Notes: generated by a model from the sequence alone, not told the origin. DNA of 64,000 nucleotides from Alterisphingorhabdus sp038748365 (GCA_038748365.1 JBCDIZ010000001.1:372001-436000); one strand, 5' to 3'. Shown: positions 17,662 to 27,281, counted from the first letter of the stretch. A program made the numbers and translations.

Positions 17662-19268
17662 CAGGCGGCGTCCTTCCCGGCTTCTGCGCTTTCGCCTTCG
17701 GGTATTTCAAGCCGGGGGAAGATAGGCATGGGTTTTTCCAGCGCCCAATCACGCATTACAAGCTGTTGATACCAATCACCTTTAGCAAGGTCTGCATAGC
17801 TGCGCTGATCGGCATCTATGCCCATCTGATCGAGCAGCTGGTTAGCGGCTTCGGGTACGATCGGCTGAATACAGATGGTCAGATCGCGAATAGCCTGAAA
17901 CAGCGTCATCAATACCATCGCCATGCGCTGAGGGTCATTCTTCTTGAGCGCCCAGGGAGCCTGTTCATCGACATATTGGTTGCACGCAAAAACCGCGCGG
18001 CGCCAGGCCTCAATCGCGCCGGAGAGGTTTAACGCATTGAAAGCCTGCACAAATTCTTCGCGTGTTGCCTTGGCTACCAGATCGAGCAATTCGTTGTCCG
18101 CTGCTTCGGTCTGATACCCATCGGCAAGCCGCCCATCCATATTTTTGAAGATCATCGAAAGTGTGCGCTGGGCCAGATTGCCGAAGCTGTTTGCGAGATC
18201 AGCATTGGTTTTCGTAACAATAGCTTCTGCCGAATAGCTGCCATCTTTTCCGAAGACGACATCGGCCAGCAGGAAATAGCGCAGCTGATCGACACCAAAG
18301 CCTTCAGCCAGCGCGATGGGATCAACGACATTACCGACCGATTTCGACATTTTCTCGCCGCGATTCAGCAGGAAACCATGACCGAAAACCTGCTTGGGAA
18401 GCGGCAAGCCTGCACTCATCAGGAAAGCAGGCCAATAAACGGTGTGAAAACGGACAATATCCTTGCCAATAACATGGAAGATGTCTGCGTCTAAAGTCCA
18501 ATAGCGGCCAAAGTCACTGTCGGTTTTCGGATAGCCCAAACCGGTAAGATAATTGGTCAGTGCATCGACCCAGACATACATGACGTGATCATCACTGCCC
18601 GGCACTTTCACGCCCCAGTCAAAGCTGGTGCGTGAGATACTCAGATCACGCAGGCCGCCCTCGACGAATCGGATCATTTCATTGCGGCGATTATCGGGCT
18701 GCAGAAATTCTGGATGGTCACGGTACAGATCGAGCAAAGGCTGCTGATATTTTGACAACCGGAAGAACCAGCTTTCCTCGGCCGTCCATTCCACCGGGGT
18801 TCCCTGTGGTGACAGGCGAACCTTCTCGCCTTCGCTGTCTTCAGCGTTGATCAGTTCGCTTTCATCATAATAGGCTTCATCGCGGACCGAATACCAGCCT
18901 TCATAGCGGTCGAGGTAAAGGTCGCCATTGGCCTCCATCGCCTGCCAGATAGCCTGGCTGGCTGTGTGATGCGCCTCGTCGGTGGTGCGCTGAAACACAT
19001 CATAGGAGACATTCAGCGCATCGCACATATCCTTGAAAAGCTGGCTCATTTCATCGGCCAACGCACGCGGCGTGGTGCCCTGCTCCGCCGCTTTTTGCGC
19101 CATTTTCAGGCCGTGCTCATCGGTGCCGGTCTGAAACCGCACATCACGGCCCATCAGCCGCTGAAAACGCGCAATGGCATCGGTAGCGATTGCCTCATAG
19201 GCATGGCCGATATGCGGTGCCCCATTGGGGTAGCTGATCGCCGTTGTGATATAAAAAGGCTCAGACAT
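17661..19268 (-). CDS. metG: Methionyl-tRNA synthetase
   Basis: Class I synthetase charging tRNA-Met. The HIGH-type motif (NGAPHIGHAYE) and KMSKSVGN are intact, along with GTDEHGLKM. At 535 residues it lacks the C-terminal dimerisation/tRNA-binding domain, and the connective region shows no Cys-x-x-Cys zinc knuckles, so it belongs to the short zinc-free form. The frame is open from 19340, but the upstream part overlaps holB and is not MetRS-like; ATG 19268 (MSEPFYITTAISYPNG) is the start. Confidence 0.95.
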   Translation of the reverse strand: MSEPFYITTAISYPNGAPHIGHAYEAIATDAIARFQRLMGRDVRFQTGTDEHGLKMAQKAAEQGTTPRALADEMSQLFKDMCDALNVSYDVFQRTTDEAHHTASQAIWQAMEANGDLYLDRYEGWYSVRDEAYYDESELINAEDSEGEKVRLSPQGTPVEWTAEESWFFRLSKYQQPLLDLYRDHPEFLQPDNRRNEMIRFVEGGLRDLSISRTSFDWGVKVPGSDDHVMYVWVDALTNYLTGLGYPKTDSDFGRYWTLDADIFHVIGKDIVRFHTVYWPAFLMSAGLPLPKQVFGHGFLLNRGEKMSKSVGNVVDPIALAEGFGVDQLRYFLLADVVFGKDGSYSAEAIVTKTNADLANSFGNLAQRTLSMIFKNMDGRLADGYQTEAADNELLDLVAKATREEFVQAFNALNLSGAIEAWRRAVFACNQYVDEQAPWALKKNDPQRMAMVLMTLFQAIRDLTICIQPIVPEAANQLLDQMGIDADQRSYADLAKGDWYQQLVMRDWALEKPMPIFPRLEIPEGESAEAGKDAA

Positions 19269-19293
19269 GCTGTGCTTTCGCGCGAATTGAATA

Positions 19294-20307
19294 CTATGTT
19301 TCGCAATCCCTAGTCGCCGCGACCGATGCCAGCAAGCCACCTATGCGAAAAACCAGTGTCTGAGGATCATAATTATAGCGCGGAAGCTCGGATGCAAGCT
19401 GTTCCACCTCGCTGCGGGCGTTGATAGCGGCCATTCGGCGCGCGCCTTGATTGGTGCGAGCATGATCGGCAAGGACTTTGGGCAGACGCGCCAGAAAGGC
19501 CCCTACCCGTTCTGCTGCGCCTTTTCCTGACAACAGTGTAGCGAGAGCAAGGCGCTGCTGATGGTCCTTGTCGCCCTGTTGCAAAATGCTTTGGACGGTT
19601 TGCAACAGCTTGCCAATATCGGCATCGAGCAAGCCAGTGATATTGCCCGGTATGCCACCAGCAGCCTGCAACAACGCTTCAGATTGTGCAGGATTAAGGT
19701 CCGGTTGCATTGCGGCAATAGCCCACTGCATTTCCTCCATTGCCAAGGGATGGAACCGCATCATCAGACAGCGCGAGCGTATGGTGGGCAGTAATCGGCC
19801 CGGACTGTGCGAAATCAACAAGAACACCGTGTTGGCGGGCGGTTCCTCAAGTGATTTCAAAAGCGCATTGGCGGCATTGCGTTCCAGATCATCGACAGCA
19901 TCGATAATCACTACGCGATGATCTGAGAGGCTGGGCCGGGTGACAAATCGCTGCTGCAATGCCCGCACCTGATCGATACGGATATTGCGACGGCGCTCAT
20001 AATCCTGCCCCTTCTCCTGCTTTTTGCGCTCGGTATCGTTTTTCGCTTCGCGCTCCAGCTCGTGACAATCGGGATGCGTTTTGCTGTCGATCATCTGTAA
20101 CTGCGGTTTTGACAAGGCGCCGATATCGAACAGGCCATCGGAAACAGGACCATCTGGCGCCAATAGCTGCGTCGCGGCATGATGGGCGAAGAGATGCTTA
20201 CCCAGCCCTTCCGGCCCCGCCAATATCCAGCCATGATGCATCTTGCCGCTGGCGATAGCCGCCAAAAACTGCCGTTGATTGGCGTGATGGCCGATAAGCG
20301 GCGTCAT
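19294..20307 (-). CDS. holB: DNA polymerase III delta-prime subunit HolB
   Basis: A 337-residue clamp-loader subunit. It begins TPLIGHHANQRQFLAAIASG and has a Walker-A-like GPEGLGKHLF near residue 35, IDAVDDLERNAANALLKSLEEPP near 150, and the SRC-type motif TIRSRCLM near 180. It sits between tmk (4-nt overlap) and metG (25-nt gap), the usual order. The clamp loader places the beta sliding clamp on primed DNA. Confidence 0.92.
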   Translation of the reverse strand: MTPLIGHHANQRQFLAAIASGKMHHGWILAGPEGLGKHLFAHHAATQLLAPDGPVSDGLFDIGALSKPQLQMIDSKTHPDCHELEREAKNDTERKKQEKGQDYERRRNIRIDQVRALQQRFVTRPSLSDHRVVIIDAVDDLERNAANALLKSLEEPPANTVFLLISHSPGRLLPTIRSRCLMMRFHPLAMEEMQWAIAAMQPDLNPAQSEALLQAAGGIPGNITGLLDADIGKLLQTVQSILQQGDKDHQQRLALATLLSGKGAAERVGAFLARLPKVLADHARTNQGARRMAAINARSEVEQLASELPRYNYDPQTLVFRIGGLLASVAATRDCET

Positions 20308-20954
20308 GACGTCAATAGACCCTTTTGCCGGAGATAAGTACAGATTGCGGCATGAACCTGTTCGGGATTCTGTTCGGCGTTGATGACAAGAAAGCGATCA
20401 GGGTCAGCCTCGGCAAACTGGTGAAAAGCCTCTGCAACCTGCTGATGAAAATTGGCATCGCGTCGCTGGAAGCGATCATGATCCTCACCATCACGTGCAC
20501 GGATGCGTCCCAAGGCGACTTCTTGCGATATTTCGAGCAATATAGTGAGGTCAGGCAGTAATCCCCCACTGCCAATCGCATGAAGCTGCATGATCGCATC
20601 ATCATCCAGCCCCTCCCCTGCGCTCTGATAGGCGCGGCTGCTGTCGACGAAGCGGTCACACAGCACCCATTGCTCTGCAGCAATCGCAGGGCGAATGACG
20701 CGCGCAACATGATCCGCACGGGCTGCCGCAAACAACAGAGCCTCGCTACGGGCATTCCAGCGTTCATCGGCACCCGACAGCAGTAATTCGCGAATAGCCT
20801 CGGCAGCTGCTGTGCCACCCGGCTCACGGGTCACGATGTGGTCGATGCTGTCCGCTTTGAGTCGCTCACTTAAGAGCTTTATCTGGGTGGATTTGCCAGC
20901 ACCTTCACCACCTTCAAAGGCGATAAATGGGGCCACTGGCAAATCGCTACTCAT
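20304..20954 (-). CDS. tmk: Thymidylate kinase
   Basis: A 216-residue kinase converting dTMP to dTDP. P-loop EGGEGAGKSTQIK near residue 14, the DR(Y/F)xxS motif CDRFVDSSRAYQ near residue 98 and the LID-region RARDGEDHDRFQRRD are visible. It overlaps the upstream carboxypeptidase gene and the downstream holB by 4 nt each, implying tight coupling. Confidence 0.95.
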   Translation of the reverse strand: MSSDLPVAPFIAFEGGEGAGKSTQIKLLSERLKADSIDHIVTREPGGTAAAEAIRELLLSGADERWNARSEALLFAAARADHVARVIRPAIAAEQWVLCDRFVDSSRAYQSAGEGLDDDAIMQLHAIGSGGLLPDLTILLEISQEVALGRIRARDGEDHDRFQRRDANFHQQVAEAFHQFAEADPDRFLVINAEQNPEQVHAAICTYLRQKGLLTS

Positions 20955-22099
20955 GCGCCGAACAGCGCGGCCAGACCGTTCCAGATACGCGCAAAGAAAC
21001 CCGCTTCTTCAACCGTTTCGCCAGCAGCCAGCGGCAATATCTGCGGCTTGCCATCTTCAGGTGTAATCACCAGTGAGGCGATATTGGCACCCGCCTTGAA
21101 CGGGGCTTTGACCGGACCGTCATAAACGATCTTCATGCTGTAATCGACGCCACCACGCGGCAGGGTAACCGCCACATTGCGCGGCGCTACAAGCGGTACT
21201 GAACGTTCACTGCCAAGCTGTACTTGTGCACTGCCGATGATGTCACCAGCGGCAAATAGCTGTTCACTCTCCCATGAGCGAAAGCCCCAGTTAAGCAGTT
21301 TTACCGACTCTTCAATCCGGCCATTATAGGAATCGAGCCCTGCAACAACCATCATCAACCGCCGTCCATTCTGCTCGGCGGTACCGGCAAAGCCATAGCC
21401 GGCCTCCTCGGTATGCCCGGTTTTAAGGCCATCGGCGCCATTAACCTTGCCGATCAGTGGATTGCGGTTTTGCTGGGTAATGCCGTTCCAGGTGAAGCTC
21501 TCCTGACCGTAGAAATCATTATAGAGATCAGGAAAGTCCATGACGCTGCGGGTGCCCAGCTTCGCCAGATCGCGCGCGGTTACCTGGGTGCGGCCTTCAT
21601 CGGGCCAGCCATTGCTGTTGCCGAAGCGGCTGTTCTTCATGCCGATACGCGCTGCAGTATCGTTCATCATGTCGACAAATGCAGGCTCAGTCCCGGCAAT
21701 CCCTTCGGCCAGAACAACACAGGCATCATTGCCCGAAAGGGTGATAATGCCATGCAGCAGATCGCCGACAGAAACCGACTGCCCCGCTTTGAGGAACATG
21801 GTCGAGCCCTGATTATTCCATTTCTGCCAAGTGCTGTTCTGCATGATGAATGTATCATCCAGTGACAATTCGCCCTTTTTGATCAGGTCAAAAGCGACAT
21901 AGACGGTCATCATTTTGGCCATGGAGGCTGGCGGAATTTTGCGATCAGCATCCTTGTCCAGCAGCACCGCGCCTGACGACAGATCGGTCAGGTATGCAAT
22001 TGGCGCAGTGCTGTCATAAGTCGGTTTGGCGGCAAATGCGGTTGCGCAGAGCATCGCGCAGGCGGAAGCGGTCAGCGATAATGTGCGTATCAATTTCAT
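20951..22099 (-). CDS. D-alanyl-D-alanine carboxypeptidase (PBP5/6 family)
   Basis: A 382-residue low-molecular-weight penicillin-binding protein that trims the terminal D-Ala from peptidoglycan stem peptides. A signal peptide (cleavage near residue 23) precedes the S11 domain with catalytic S59-x-x-K62 (PASMAKMM), TLSGNDACV (SxN) and LKTGHTEEAG (KTG). A C-terminal beta-rich domain and a likely amphipathic anchor (FFARIWNGLAALFGA) complete it, as in DacA/DacC. It follows rlpA and mltB, both cell-wall proteins. Confidence 0.92.
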   Translation of the reverse strand: MKLIRTLSLTASACAMLCATAFAAKPTYDSTAPIAYLTDLSSGAVLLDKDADRKIPPASMAKMMTVYVAFDLIKKGELSLDDTFIMQNSTWQKWNNQGSTMFLKAGQSVSVGDLLHGIITLSGNDACVVLAEGIAGTEPAFVDMMNDTAARIGMKNSRFGNSNGWPDEGRTQVTARDLAKLGTRSVMDFPDLYNDFYGQESFTWNGITQQNRNPLIGKVNGADGLKTGHTEEAGYGFAGTAEQNGRRLMMVVAGLDSYNGRIEESVKLLNWGFRSWESEQLFAAGDIIGSAQVQLGSERSVPLVAPRNVAVTLPRGGVDYSMKIVYDGPVKAPFKAGANIASLVITPEDGKPQILPLAAGETVEEAGFFARIWNGLAALFGA

Positions 22100-22133
22100 T
22101 TGGTCTCAGTACTCGGCAAATTGGGCCCTGACC

Positions 22134-23171
22134 CTAGCGGTCGGCGCGGATTACTCTCGCGTCCGAATAGCCATTTTGCCGCGCCTGTTGCAAGCCGCTT
22201 TGCGCCTCTGTTGCAGAGGAATATGGCCCATATCGAACCCGCCATATTTTGCTGTCACTGCTGGGGAAGACTTTTGCGCCTAATTTGCTTGCCAAAGCGT
22301 CTGCTCTCGCCTTTGAACTAAAGGCGGCCACCTGGACCATAAAGCCTGTGGGTAAGGTTGTCCGGGCTGGGCCAGTCCAATATTCCGGCTTGGGTGATTT
22401 TGTCAGCTCTTGTTGATCGCCTTCAACGATGAAGCGGTTATTGCCCGTCGGTTTGGGTGTCGGGTCGGGCTCCGGTTCAGGGCTGACTGCTGCCACCTCT
22501 GAGGGTTTTTCCGAGGCAGCGGTTTGTTTTATCGGTTCTACAGGTACTGGCATTGTACCCAATTTCTTACGCAACACATTTAACAATCCATCAGAAGTTA
22601 CCGGGCGTTCAAAAGCCGACCTTCCGCTGCGCAGCAATGCACGATCCGCTTCATTCGGGAAAACACGGCGAACGCGAACACCGGCAATGCCCTGTTGGGT
22701 AATGCCGAGCTGATCAGCCGCGCCGCGTGAGAGGTCAATAATGCGGTCATTGGCGAACGGACCGCGATCATTGATCCGCACCAATATCGTACGACCGGTT
22801 TCCAGTGCTGTAACCTCGGCATAGCTTGGTAACGGTAAGGTCTTATGCGCGGCGCTGATGCCTCCGGGCACAAAGGTTTCACCATTGGCAGTAGGCTTGC
22901 CTGCAAATTCCTCGCCATACCAGCTGGCATAGCCGACCACGTCATAGTCAGTGGTATCCACCGGCGTATATTCTTTGTCGCCTACGGTGTAAGGGTCGCC
23001 GATTTTGATCGGGATGTCGCTGACACCAGCAACAGGCGCGCCGATTGTTGGTGCTGGTGGCAGGCGATCCGGCGATGAAGCACAGCCCGGCAAGAGGAAC
23101 ACAGAGGCAAAGGTCAGCGCCTTGCCTGTGATCAAAAATGTCGAGTGATGTTTGTCAACTTTCAATCTCAT
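22134..23171 (-). CDS. rlpA: RlpA-family lipoprotein with SPOR domain
   Basis: A 345-residue septal lytic transglycosylase-like protein. A lipoprotein signal ends in the lipobox LLPGC; the double-psi beta-barrel (GYASWYGEEFAGKPTANGE, VRINDRGPFANDRIIDLSRG) follows, then a proline-rich linker and a C-terminal SPOR domain (MVQVAAFSSKARADALASKL) that binds denuded septal glycan. The frame is open from 23231, but only ATG 23171 puts the signal peptide at the N-terminus; this start overlaps mltB by 17 nt. Confidence 0.92.
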   Translation of the reverse strand: MRLKVDKHHSTFLITGKALTFASVFLLPGCASSPDRLPPAPTIGAPVAGVSDIPIKIGDPYTVGDKEYTPVDTTDYDVVGYASWYGEEFAGKPTANGETFVPGGISAAHKTLPLPSYAEVTALETGRTILVRINDRGPFANDRIIDLSRGAADQLGITQQGIAGVRVRRVFPNEADRALLRSGRSAFERPVTSDGLLNVLRKKLGTMPVPVEPIKQTAASEKPSEVAAVSPEPEPDPTPKPTGNNRFIVEGDQQELTKSPKPEYWTGPARTTLPTGFMVQVAAFSSKARADALASKLGAKVFPSSDSKIWRVRYGPYSSATEAQSGLQQARQNGYSDARVIRADR

Positions 23172-24249
23172 CGGCCAGCAGTCCCACAGATAATGCATAG
23201 AAATTGGAGCAATTATAGTCCAATATGGCACGATAATTTCCGGTGAGCAAATAGGCTGTTTTTCCAGCGAAATCTGGTTCCAGCAAAGTGGTCAGGGTAT
23301 TGTCAGGCAGCCGCTTTGATGATTTGGGTACCACGCCAAGGGCGCGCCATTCGGCAACTGTCTTCCACTCACTATGCCGCGCAAAGACGCGCGGGCAGCG
23401 TTGCGGTACCGTGCGATTGGCCACCGCCTTGCGATCCAGGCTCGATGGCACGGATACGGCCATGCCCCAGCTTTGATCACGGCGCCAACCGGCGTTGCTG
23501 AGATAATTGGCAATCGACACCATCGCATCGGCTTCGCTGTTCCAGATATCCGCCTGGCCATCGCCATTGCCATCTGCTGCCAATCGCAAATAGACCGAGG
23601 GCAGGAATTGTGGTTTGCCCATGGCGCCCGCAAAGCTGCCCTTTAAACGGCTGCGTGGGACACCGCGATCTATCATCTTCATCGCTGCGATAAACTCGCC
23701 AGAGAACAATTCGCGGCGACGGCCCTCATAAGCCAGCGAAGCCAGTACGCTGGGGATATCAAAGTTTCCGGTATAGCTGCCGAAATTGCTTTCCTTGCCA
23801 TAGATTGCGAGAATTACCCCGGCAGGAACGCCGGTATCGCGCCTTATGCGGTCAAATATCGGACGCAGCTGGAGAAATTTGGACTGACCCTTTGCGCGCT
23901 TACCGATAATGGCGCGCTGCTCATCGGAACCGGTAAAGGGGGGAATACGGCGGTTCGGCCCACCTCCCCCGCCCCGTGCGCGGCGTTCAATTCGTAGCGC
24001 GGATTCGCTGAGTGCCAATGTCGGCCTGACCCTATCCAGCGTGGTCTGGGAGACACCCGCCTGCCGCGCCTGTTGCAGCAACTCTGTCAGATAGGCGTCA
24101 AAGCTCTGGCTGGACTGAGCCGAAGCTGTAGCGCCCAGAGCCAGGACCGATAAAGCTGTCACCCTGGCCAGCATCGGCAAAGACTTTGTGAAGCGAAGAG
24201 AATTGCGCATAAGCTGAAGGCGATTGGCGATCATTTTCTGGAAGTTCAT
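23155..24249 (-). CDS. mltB: Lytic murein transglycosylase, MltB type
   Basis: A 364-residue periplasmic glycan-cleaving enzyme. A long N-terminal region with a hydrophobic segment (LARVTALSVLALGATASAQS) acts as signal peptide; the catalytic domain has the glutamate motif IYGKESNFGSYTGNFD near residue 150, GAMGKPQFLPSVYLRLA and the closing YNCSNFYALSVGLLA. A short glycine/arginine stretch (RRARGGGGGPNRR) near residue 90 is unusual. It is the first gene of the minus-strand run leading to tatD and has the tRNA-Ser gene upstream. Confidence 0.9.
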   Translation of the reverse strand: MNFQKMIANRLQLMRNSLRFTKSLPMLARVTALSVLALGATASAQSSQSFDAYLTELLQQARQAGVSQTTLDRVRPTLALSESALRIERRARGGGGGPNRRIPPFTGSDEQRAIIGKRAKGQSKFLQLRPIFDRIRRDTGVPAGVILAIYGKESNFGSYTGNFDIPSVLASLAYEGRRRELFSGEFIAAMKMIDRGVPRSRLKGSFAGAMGKPQFLPSVYLRLAADGNGDGQADIWNSEADAMVSIANYLSNAGWRRDQSWGMAVSVPSSLDRKAVANRTVPQRCPRVFARHSEWKTVAEWRALGVVPKSSKRLPDNTLTTLLEPDFAGKTAYLLTGNYRAILDYNCSNFYALSVGLLADEIES

Positions 24250-24372
24250 AGCCGCTTCAATGTCACAGCTTCAGCAGATGGCAAAGCCCTAACCCGCAAA
24301 GTGACAGCTTTATACGCCAGTTTGAAATTTGCTTTTGCAACCACAGTCATATGTGCGTAGAGGGACAGCGCG

Positions 24373-24462
24373 GGACAGGTGGCAGAGTGGTCGAATGCAC
24401 CGGTCTTGAAAACCGGCGAGGGTGCAAGCTCTCCGTGGGTTCGAATCCCACCCTGTCCGCCA
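24373..24462 (+). tRNA. tRNA-Ser (anticodon TGA)
   Basis: A 90-nt gene with acceptor stem GGACAGG/CCTGTCC, D-arm beginning GGCAGAGTGGTCGAATGC, anticodon arm CCGGT-CTTGAAA-ACCGG (anticodon TGA), a long variable arm (GAGGGTGCAAGCTCTC), T-arm GTGGGTTCGAATCCCAC, and an encoded GCCA end. The long variable arm and anticodon identify serine. The familiar antisense protein-like frame over this gene is not real. Confidence 0.97.
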
Positions 24463-24509
24463 CTATATCCGACTGTCATGCGCCAAAGCCTGAGAAGGGG
24501 TGCTTGTAA

Positions 24510-25436
24510 GTGTCCGATAACCGGAAATCGCCCTCACTGCTGCGCCTGAGCGATGGCCGCAATCTCGCCTATCAGTATTTCGGCGATGCTGACGGCTTCC
24601 CTGTATTTTATTTCCATGGCACCCCGAGCAGCAGGCTTGAGGCCGGTTTTGCCGATGCCGCTGCGCAAGCGCATGGTTTGCGATTGATTGCGGTTGATCG
24701 TCCGGGGTTTGGCCATTCTGATTTCCAGCCTGATCGTAGATTTGTTGACTGGCCTGGTGATGTGACCGCTCTGGCTGACCATCTGGACTTAGATACTTTT
24801 GGCGTAGCCGGCCATTCCGGAGCAGGCCCGCATCTTTTTGCCTGTGGTGCAATGATTGACCCTGCTCGACTCAAGTTCATTGGCGCGCTCGGACCCTGGG
24901 GACCGATAGCGACGGCAGAGACCGCTAACAGCCTCAACGCGGTAGATCGCAGTTATATGGGTATTGCCCGGCGCATGCCGTGGATCATGCAAGCCGCCTT
25001 TGCGCCCATTGGCTGGGCCGCTTCATATTGGCCTGATCTCTTCTTCGGCATTATGAAATCCAATGTGTCTCCAGCAGATAAGGCCATGCTGGAACAGCCG
25101 GAGATAATCAGCATATTCCGCCAAACGGAGAAAGAAGCCTTCCGTAAGGGCAGCCGCGGCCCGGCGCATGAGGCGCTGATTGCCTATCAGGATTGGGGCT
25201 TTGCTATCGCAGACGTTAAAGTGCCGACCTATATCTGGCTTGGTGATGAGGATATTTTCGTGTCGCAGGCCATGGGCCGCTATTTGGATCAAAATATCCC
25301 CAATGCCGAGCTGCATATGGTTTCCGGCAAAGGACATCTGAATGTTGAGAACTGGCACGATATATTTGCTGCCTGCGCGCGGCATATTCCAACAGGCAAA
25401 GCTAATCCCGCAGGAAGCGCTCAACCAAAGGATTGA
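24510..25436 (+). CDS. Alpha/beta hydrolase
   Basis: A 308-residue alpha/beta-fold hydrolase of unknown substrate. Oxyanion-hole motif YFHGTPSSR near residue 35, nucleophile elbow AGHSGAGPHLF near 100, acid in WLGDEDIFV and catalytic histidine in GKGHLN near the C-terminus complete the triad. The start is GTG 24510 with GAAGGGG about 9 nt upstream. Its last 35 nt overlap the 3' end of the convergent hydrolase gene. No partner gene hints at the reaction. Confidence 0.82.
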   Translation: MSDNRKSPSLLRLSDGRNLAYQYFGDADGFPVFYFHGTPSSRLEAGFADAAAQAHGLRLIAVDRPGFGHSDFQPDRRFVDWPGDVTALADHLDLDTFGVAGHSGAGPHLFACGAMIDPARLKFIGALGPWGPIATAETANSLNAVDRSYMGIARRMPWIMQAAFAPIGWAASYWPDLFFGIMKSNVSPADKAMLEQPEIISIFRQTEKEAFRKGSRGPAHEALIAYQDWGFAIADVKVPTYIWLGDEDIFVSQAMGRYLDQNIPNAELHMVSGKGHLNVENWHDIFAACARHIPTGKANPAGSAQPKD

Positions 25437-26247
25437 ACAGATCCGGCCGCTCGCGCATCGGCCAATGGCCGGTTTCCAGCACTTCCACTTTGGCATCCGG
25501 CATCTGCTTTGCCGCCTGCTCGACTGCATCTAATGGCACCAATGAGTCATGCCGTCCATGGATGAACAGCGTCGGGTGGCTGATGTTATGTATGGAATCG
25601 ATGAATACGGTGCGCAGACGGTCTGGCGCAATCTCGGCGCGCTGAAAGTTGGAAAAGCTGTCGGAGGTGTCATGTGCTTTCATTGCGGCCATGACCTCGT
25701 CGATCAGATCATCATCAATCCTGTCAGGATCTGCGAAGATCGCTTTCAGCATCTGTTGCGTAAGCCAACGTGATTGACGCATCAGACCATAGCTGATCGC
25801 ATTAACCGGAAGCTGGAGCAGGATATAGCTCAGCCAGTGATAAGGCGCATATTGCTGAACACCATAGGTGCCAACCGGCACAAGTCGGCGGATGCGCTCC
25901 GGTGCATTAAGCGCAGCCCACAAAGCCGCCCCGCCACCCATGGAAATGCCCACCATATCCGCGCGCTCTATATCCAGATTGTTCATAAGGTCGAGCAGCC
26001 ATCGGCCGAGATCAGAAATGCCATATGGACCATCAAAAGCAGCGCTGCCCACATAACCGGGCCAATTGGGCGCAATTACGGTGTTGGTTTGCGCCAGCAA
26101 TGGAAAAAGATGGCGCCATGAAAGTGAAGCCTGATCAAGCCCGCCGCCATGCAGCAATATTATAGGCAGTGATCCGGTCTTTTCGCTAAACAGAAAACTG
26201 GCATCACCTGTCTCCAGCCTAATCATTTTTGGTGAGGGCAAGTCCAT
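25402..26247 (-). CDS. Alpha/beta hydrolase
   Basis: A 281-residue alpha/beta-fold hydrolase: oxyanion-hole segment ILLHGGGLDQ near residue 30, nucleophile elbow MVGISMGGGAALW near 97, acid region FIHGRHDSLVP and histidine in LETGHWPMRERP. It resembles C-C bond hydrolases and esterases, but the substrate cannot be assigned. The frame is open to 26355; ATG 26247 is preferred because it leaves room for the divergent promoter and the strong ribosome-binding site of the AhpD-like gene. Confidence 0.8.
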   Translation of the reverse strand: MDLPSPKMIRLETGDASFLFSEKTGSLPIILLHGGGLDQASLSWRHLFPLLAQTNTVIAPNWPGYVGSAAFDGPYGISDLGRWLLDLMNNLDIERADMVGISMGGGAALWAALNAPERIRRLVPVGTYGVQQYAPYHWLSYILLQLPVNAISYGLMRQSRWLTQQMLKAIFADPDRIDDDLIDEVMAAMKAHDTSDSFSNFQRAEIAPDRLRTVFIDSIHNISHPTLFIHGRHDSLVPLDAVEQAAKQMPDAKVEVLETGHWPMRERPDLFNPLVERFLRD

Positions 26248-26333
26248 GGTTACAGGGCATATCTCAAGTTCATAATTATCGCCTTGCCATAGTGCATCAG
26301 CAAGGCCTAGCCTCTGTTCTACAGGAGGCGGAT

Positions 26334-26930
26334 ATGACAGGACATGTAGCACCACCAGACACTATCGACAGCGATAGCCAACAGATATTGGCTCTGGCTG
26401 AAGCGGTTATGGGTTTCACCCCGAATTCCATGTTGGTAATGGCGCACCGCCCTACTCTGTTGCAGGGTTTCGCCCAATTAATGCAGTCAGTCTATGGCCC
26501 AACGTCAACTCTCGCGCCTGATTTGCGCCAGTTGATCGCCTATGCGGTGAGCAGCGCTGCGGGTTGCCTCTATTGTCAGGCGCATACCGCGCATGGCGCG
26601 CATCGGGCAAAAGTGGATGAGACCAAGCTGGCAGAGATCATCAATTATCCTGAGAGTACGCTTTACAGCGATGCGGAAAAGGCGGTTCTCGATCTGGCTT
26701 TTGCATCAGGACAGCACCCCAATGCAGCGACCGAAGAGCATTTCGCCGAGCTCAGAAAGCATTTCTCCGAGCCGGAGATTGTCGATATTGTCTCGGTAAT
26801 CGCCATGTTCGGCTTTCTCAACCGCTGGAATGACACCCTGGCCACGCCACTGGAAGCCAATCCACGCGAATTTGGCGAGCGAGTGCTACAATCCAGCGGA
26901 TGGCAACCCGGCAAACACGCAACTGGTTAG
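26334..26930 (+). CDS. AhpD-like/carboxymuconolactone decarboxylase-family protein
   Basis: A 198-residue all-helical protein with the AhpD-type redox motif GCLYCQAHTAHGAH (C78, C81, H84), typical of peroxidase-related members of the family rather than true lactone decarboxylases. A strong ribosome-binding site AGGAGG at 26323-26328 fixes the start at ATG 26334 although the frame is open from 26229. It is divergent from the adjacent hydrolase. A role in peroxide or thiol redox defence is inferred. Confidence 0.83.
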   Translation: MTGHVAPPDTIDSDSQQILALAEAVMGFTPNSMLVMAHRPTLLQGFAQLMQSVYGPTSTLAPDLRQLIAYAVSSAAGCLYCQAHTAHGAHRAKVDETKLAEIINYPESTLYSDAEKAVLDLAFASGQHPNAATEEHFAELRKHFSEPEIVDIVSVIAMFGFLNRWNDTLATPLEANPREFGERVLQSSGWQPGKHATG

Positions 26931-26945
26931 AGCCTGATTGCTAGC

Positions 26946-27281
26946 CTAGTCTTCCTTGGAAGGCCGTGTATTGGAAGCAACCATATCGCCATAGCCGCCT
27001 GCCATTGCCTCGATTATGCCGTCAGCCTCTTCCGTCGCATATTTTTGCGCTTCTTCCTGGGTCGCGTCATATTCCATTTCGTCTTTGACGATGGCTTCAA
27101 TATAGGCCGCGCGTTCAGCCGGGCATGCATCCTTAGCGACATTGCGAAAGGCGCGTTCCTTAACCTTATTGTCGAGATTTTCGATCGTCACATCGACCAT
27201 GCAATTGGAATAGGCCTTGCGCAGCGCGTCAGCATCTGCAGCCTGTGCGGCGACCATCAAGGTCAGTGCAGTAATCAACAT
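26946..27281 (-). CDS. Small secreted hypothetical protein
   Basis: Not recognised. 111 residues beginning with a short signal peptide (MLITALTLMVAAQAADA) and a charged, helical mature part with two cysteines (SNCMVD, DACPAE) that could form a disulfide. It ends 15 nt beyond the stop of the convergent AhpD-like gene. Probably periplasmic; function unknown. Confidence 0.68.
   Translation of the reverse strand: MLITALTLMVAAQAADADALRKAYSNCMVDVTIENLDNKVKERAFRNVAKDACPAERAAYIEAIVKDEMEYDATQEEAQKYATEEADGIIEAMAGGYGDMVASNTRPSKED

Noticed and set aside
24246..24479. A 77-residue minus-strand frame containing SGGQGGIRTHG
   Set aside because: It is the reverse of the tRNA-Ser gene; this peptide is a well-known false annotation.
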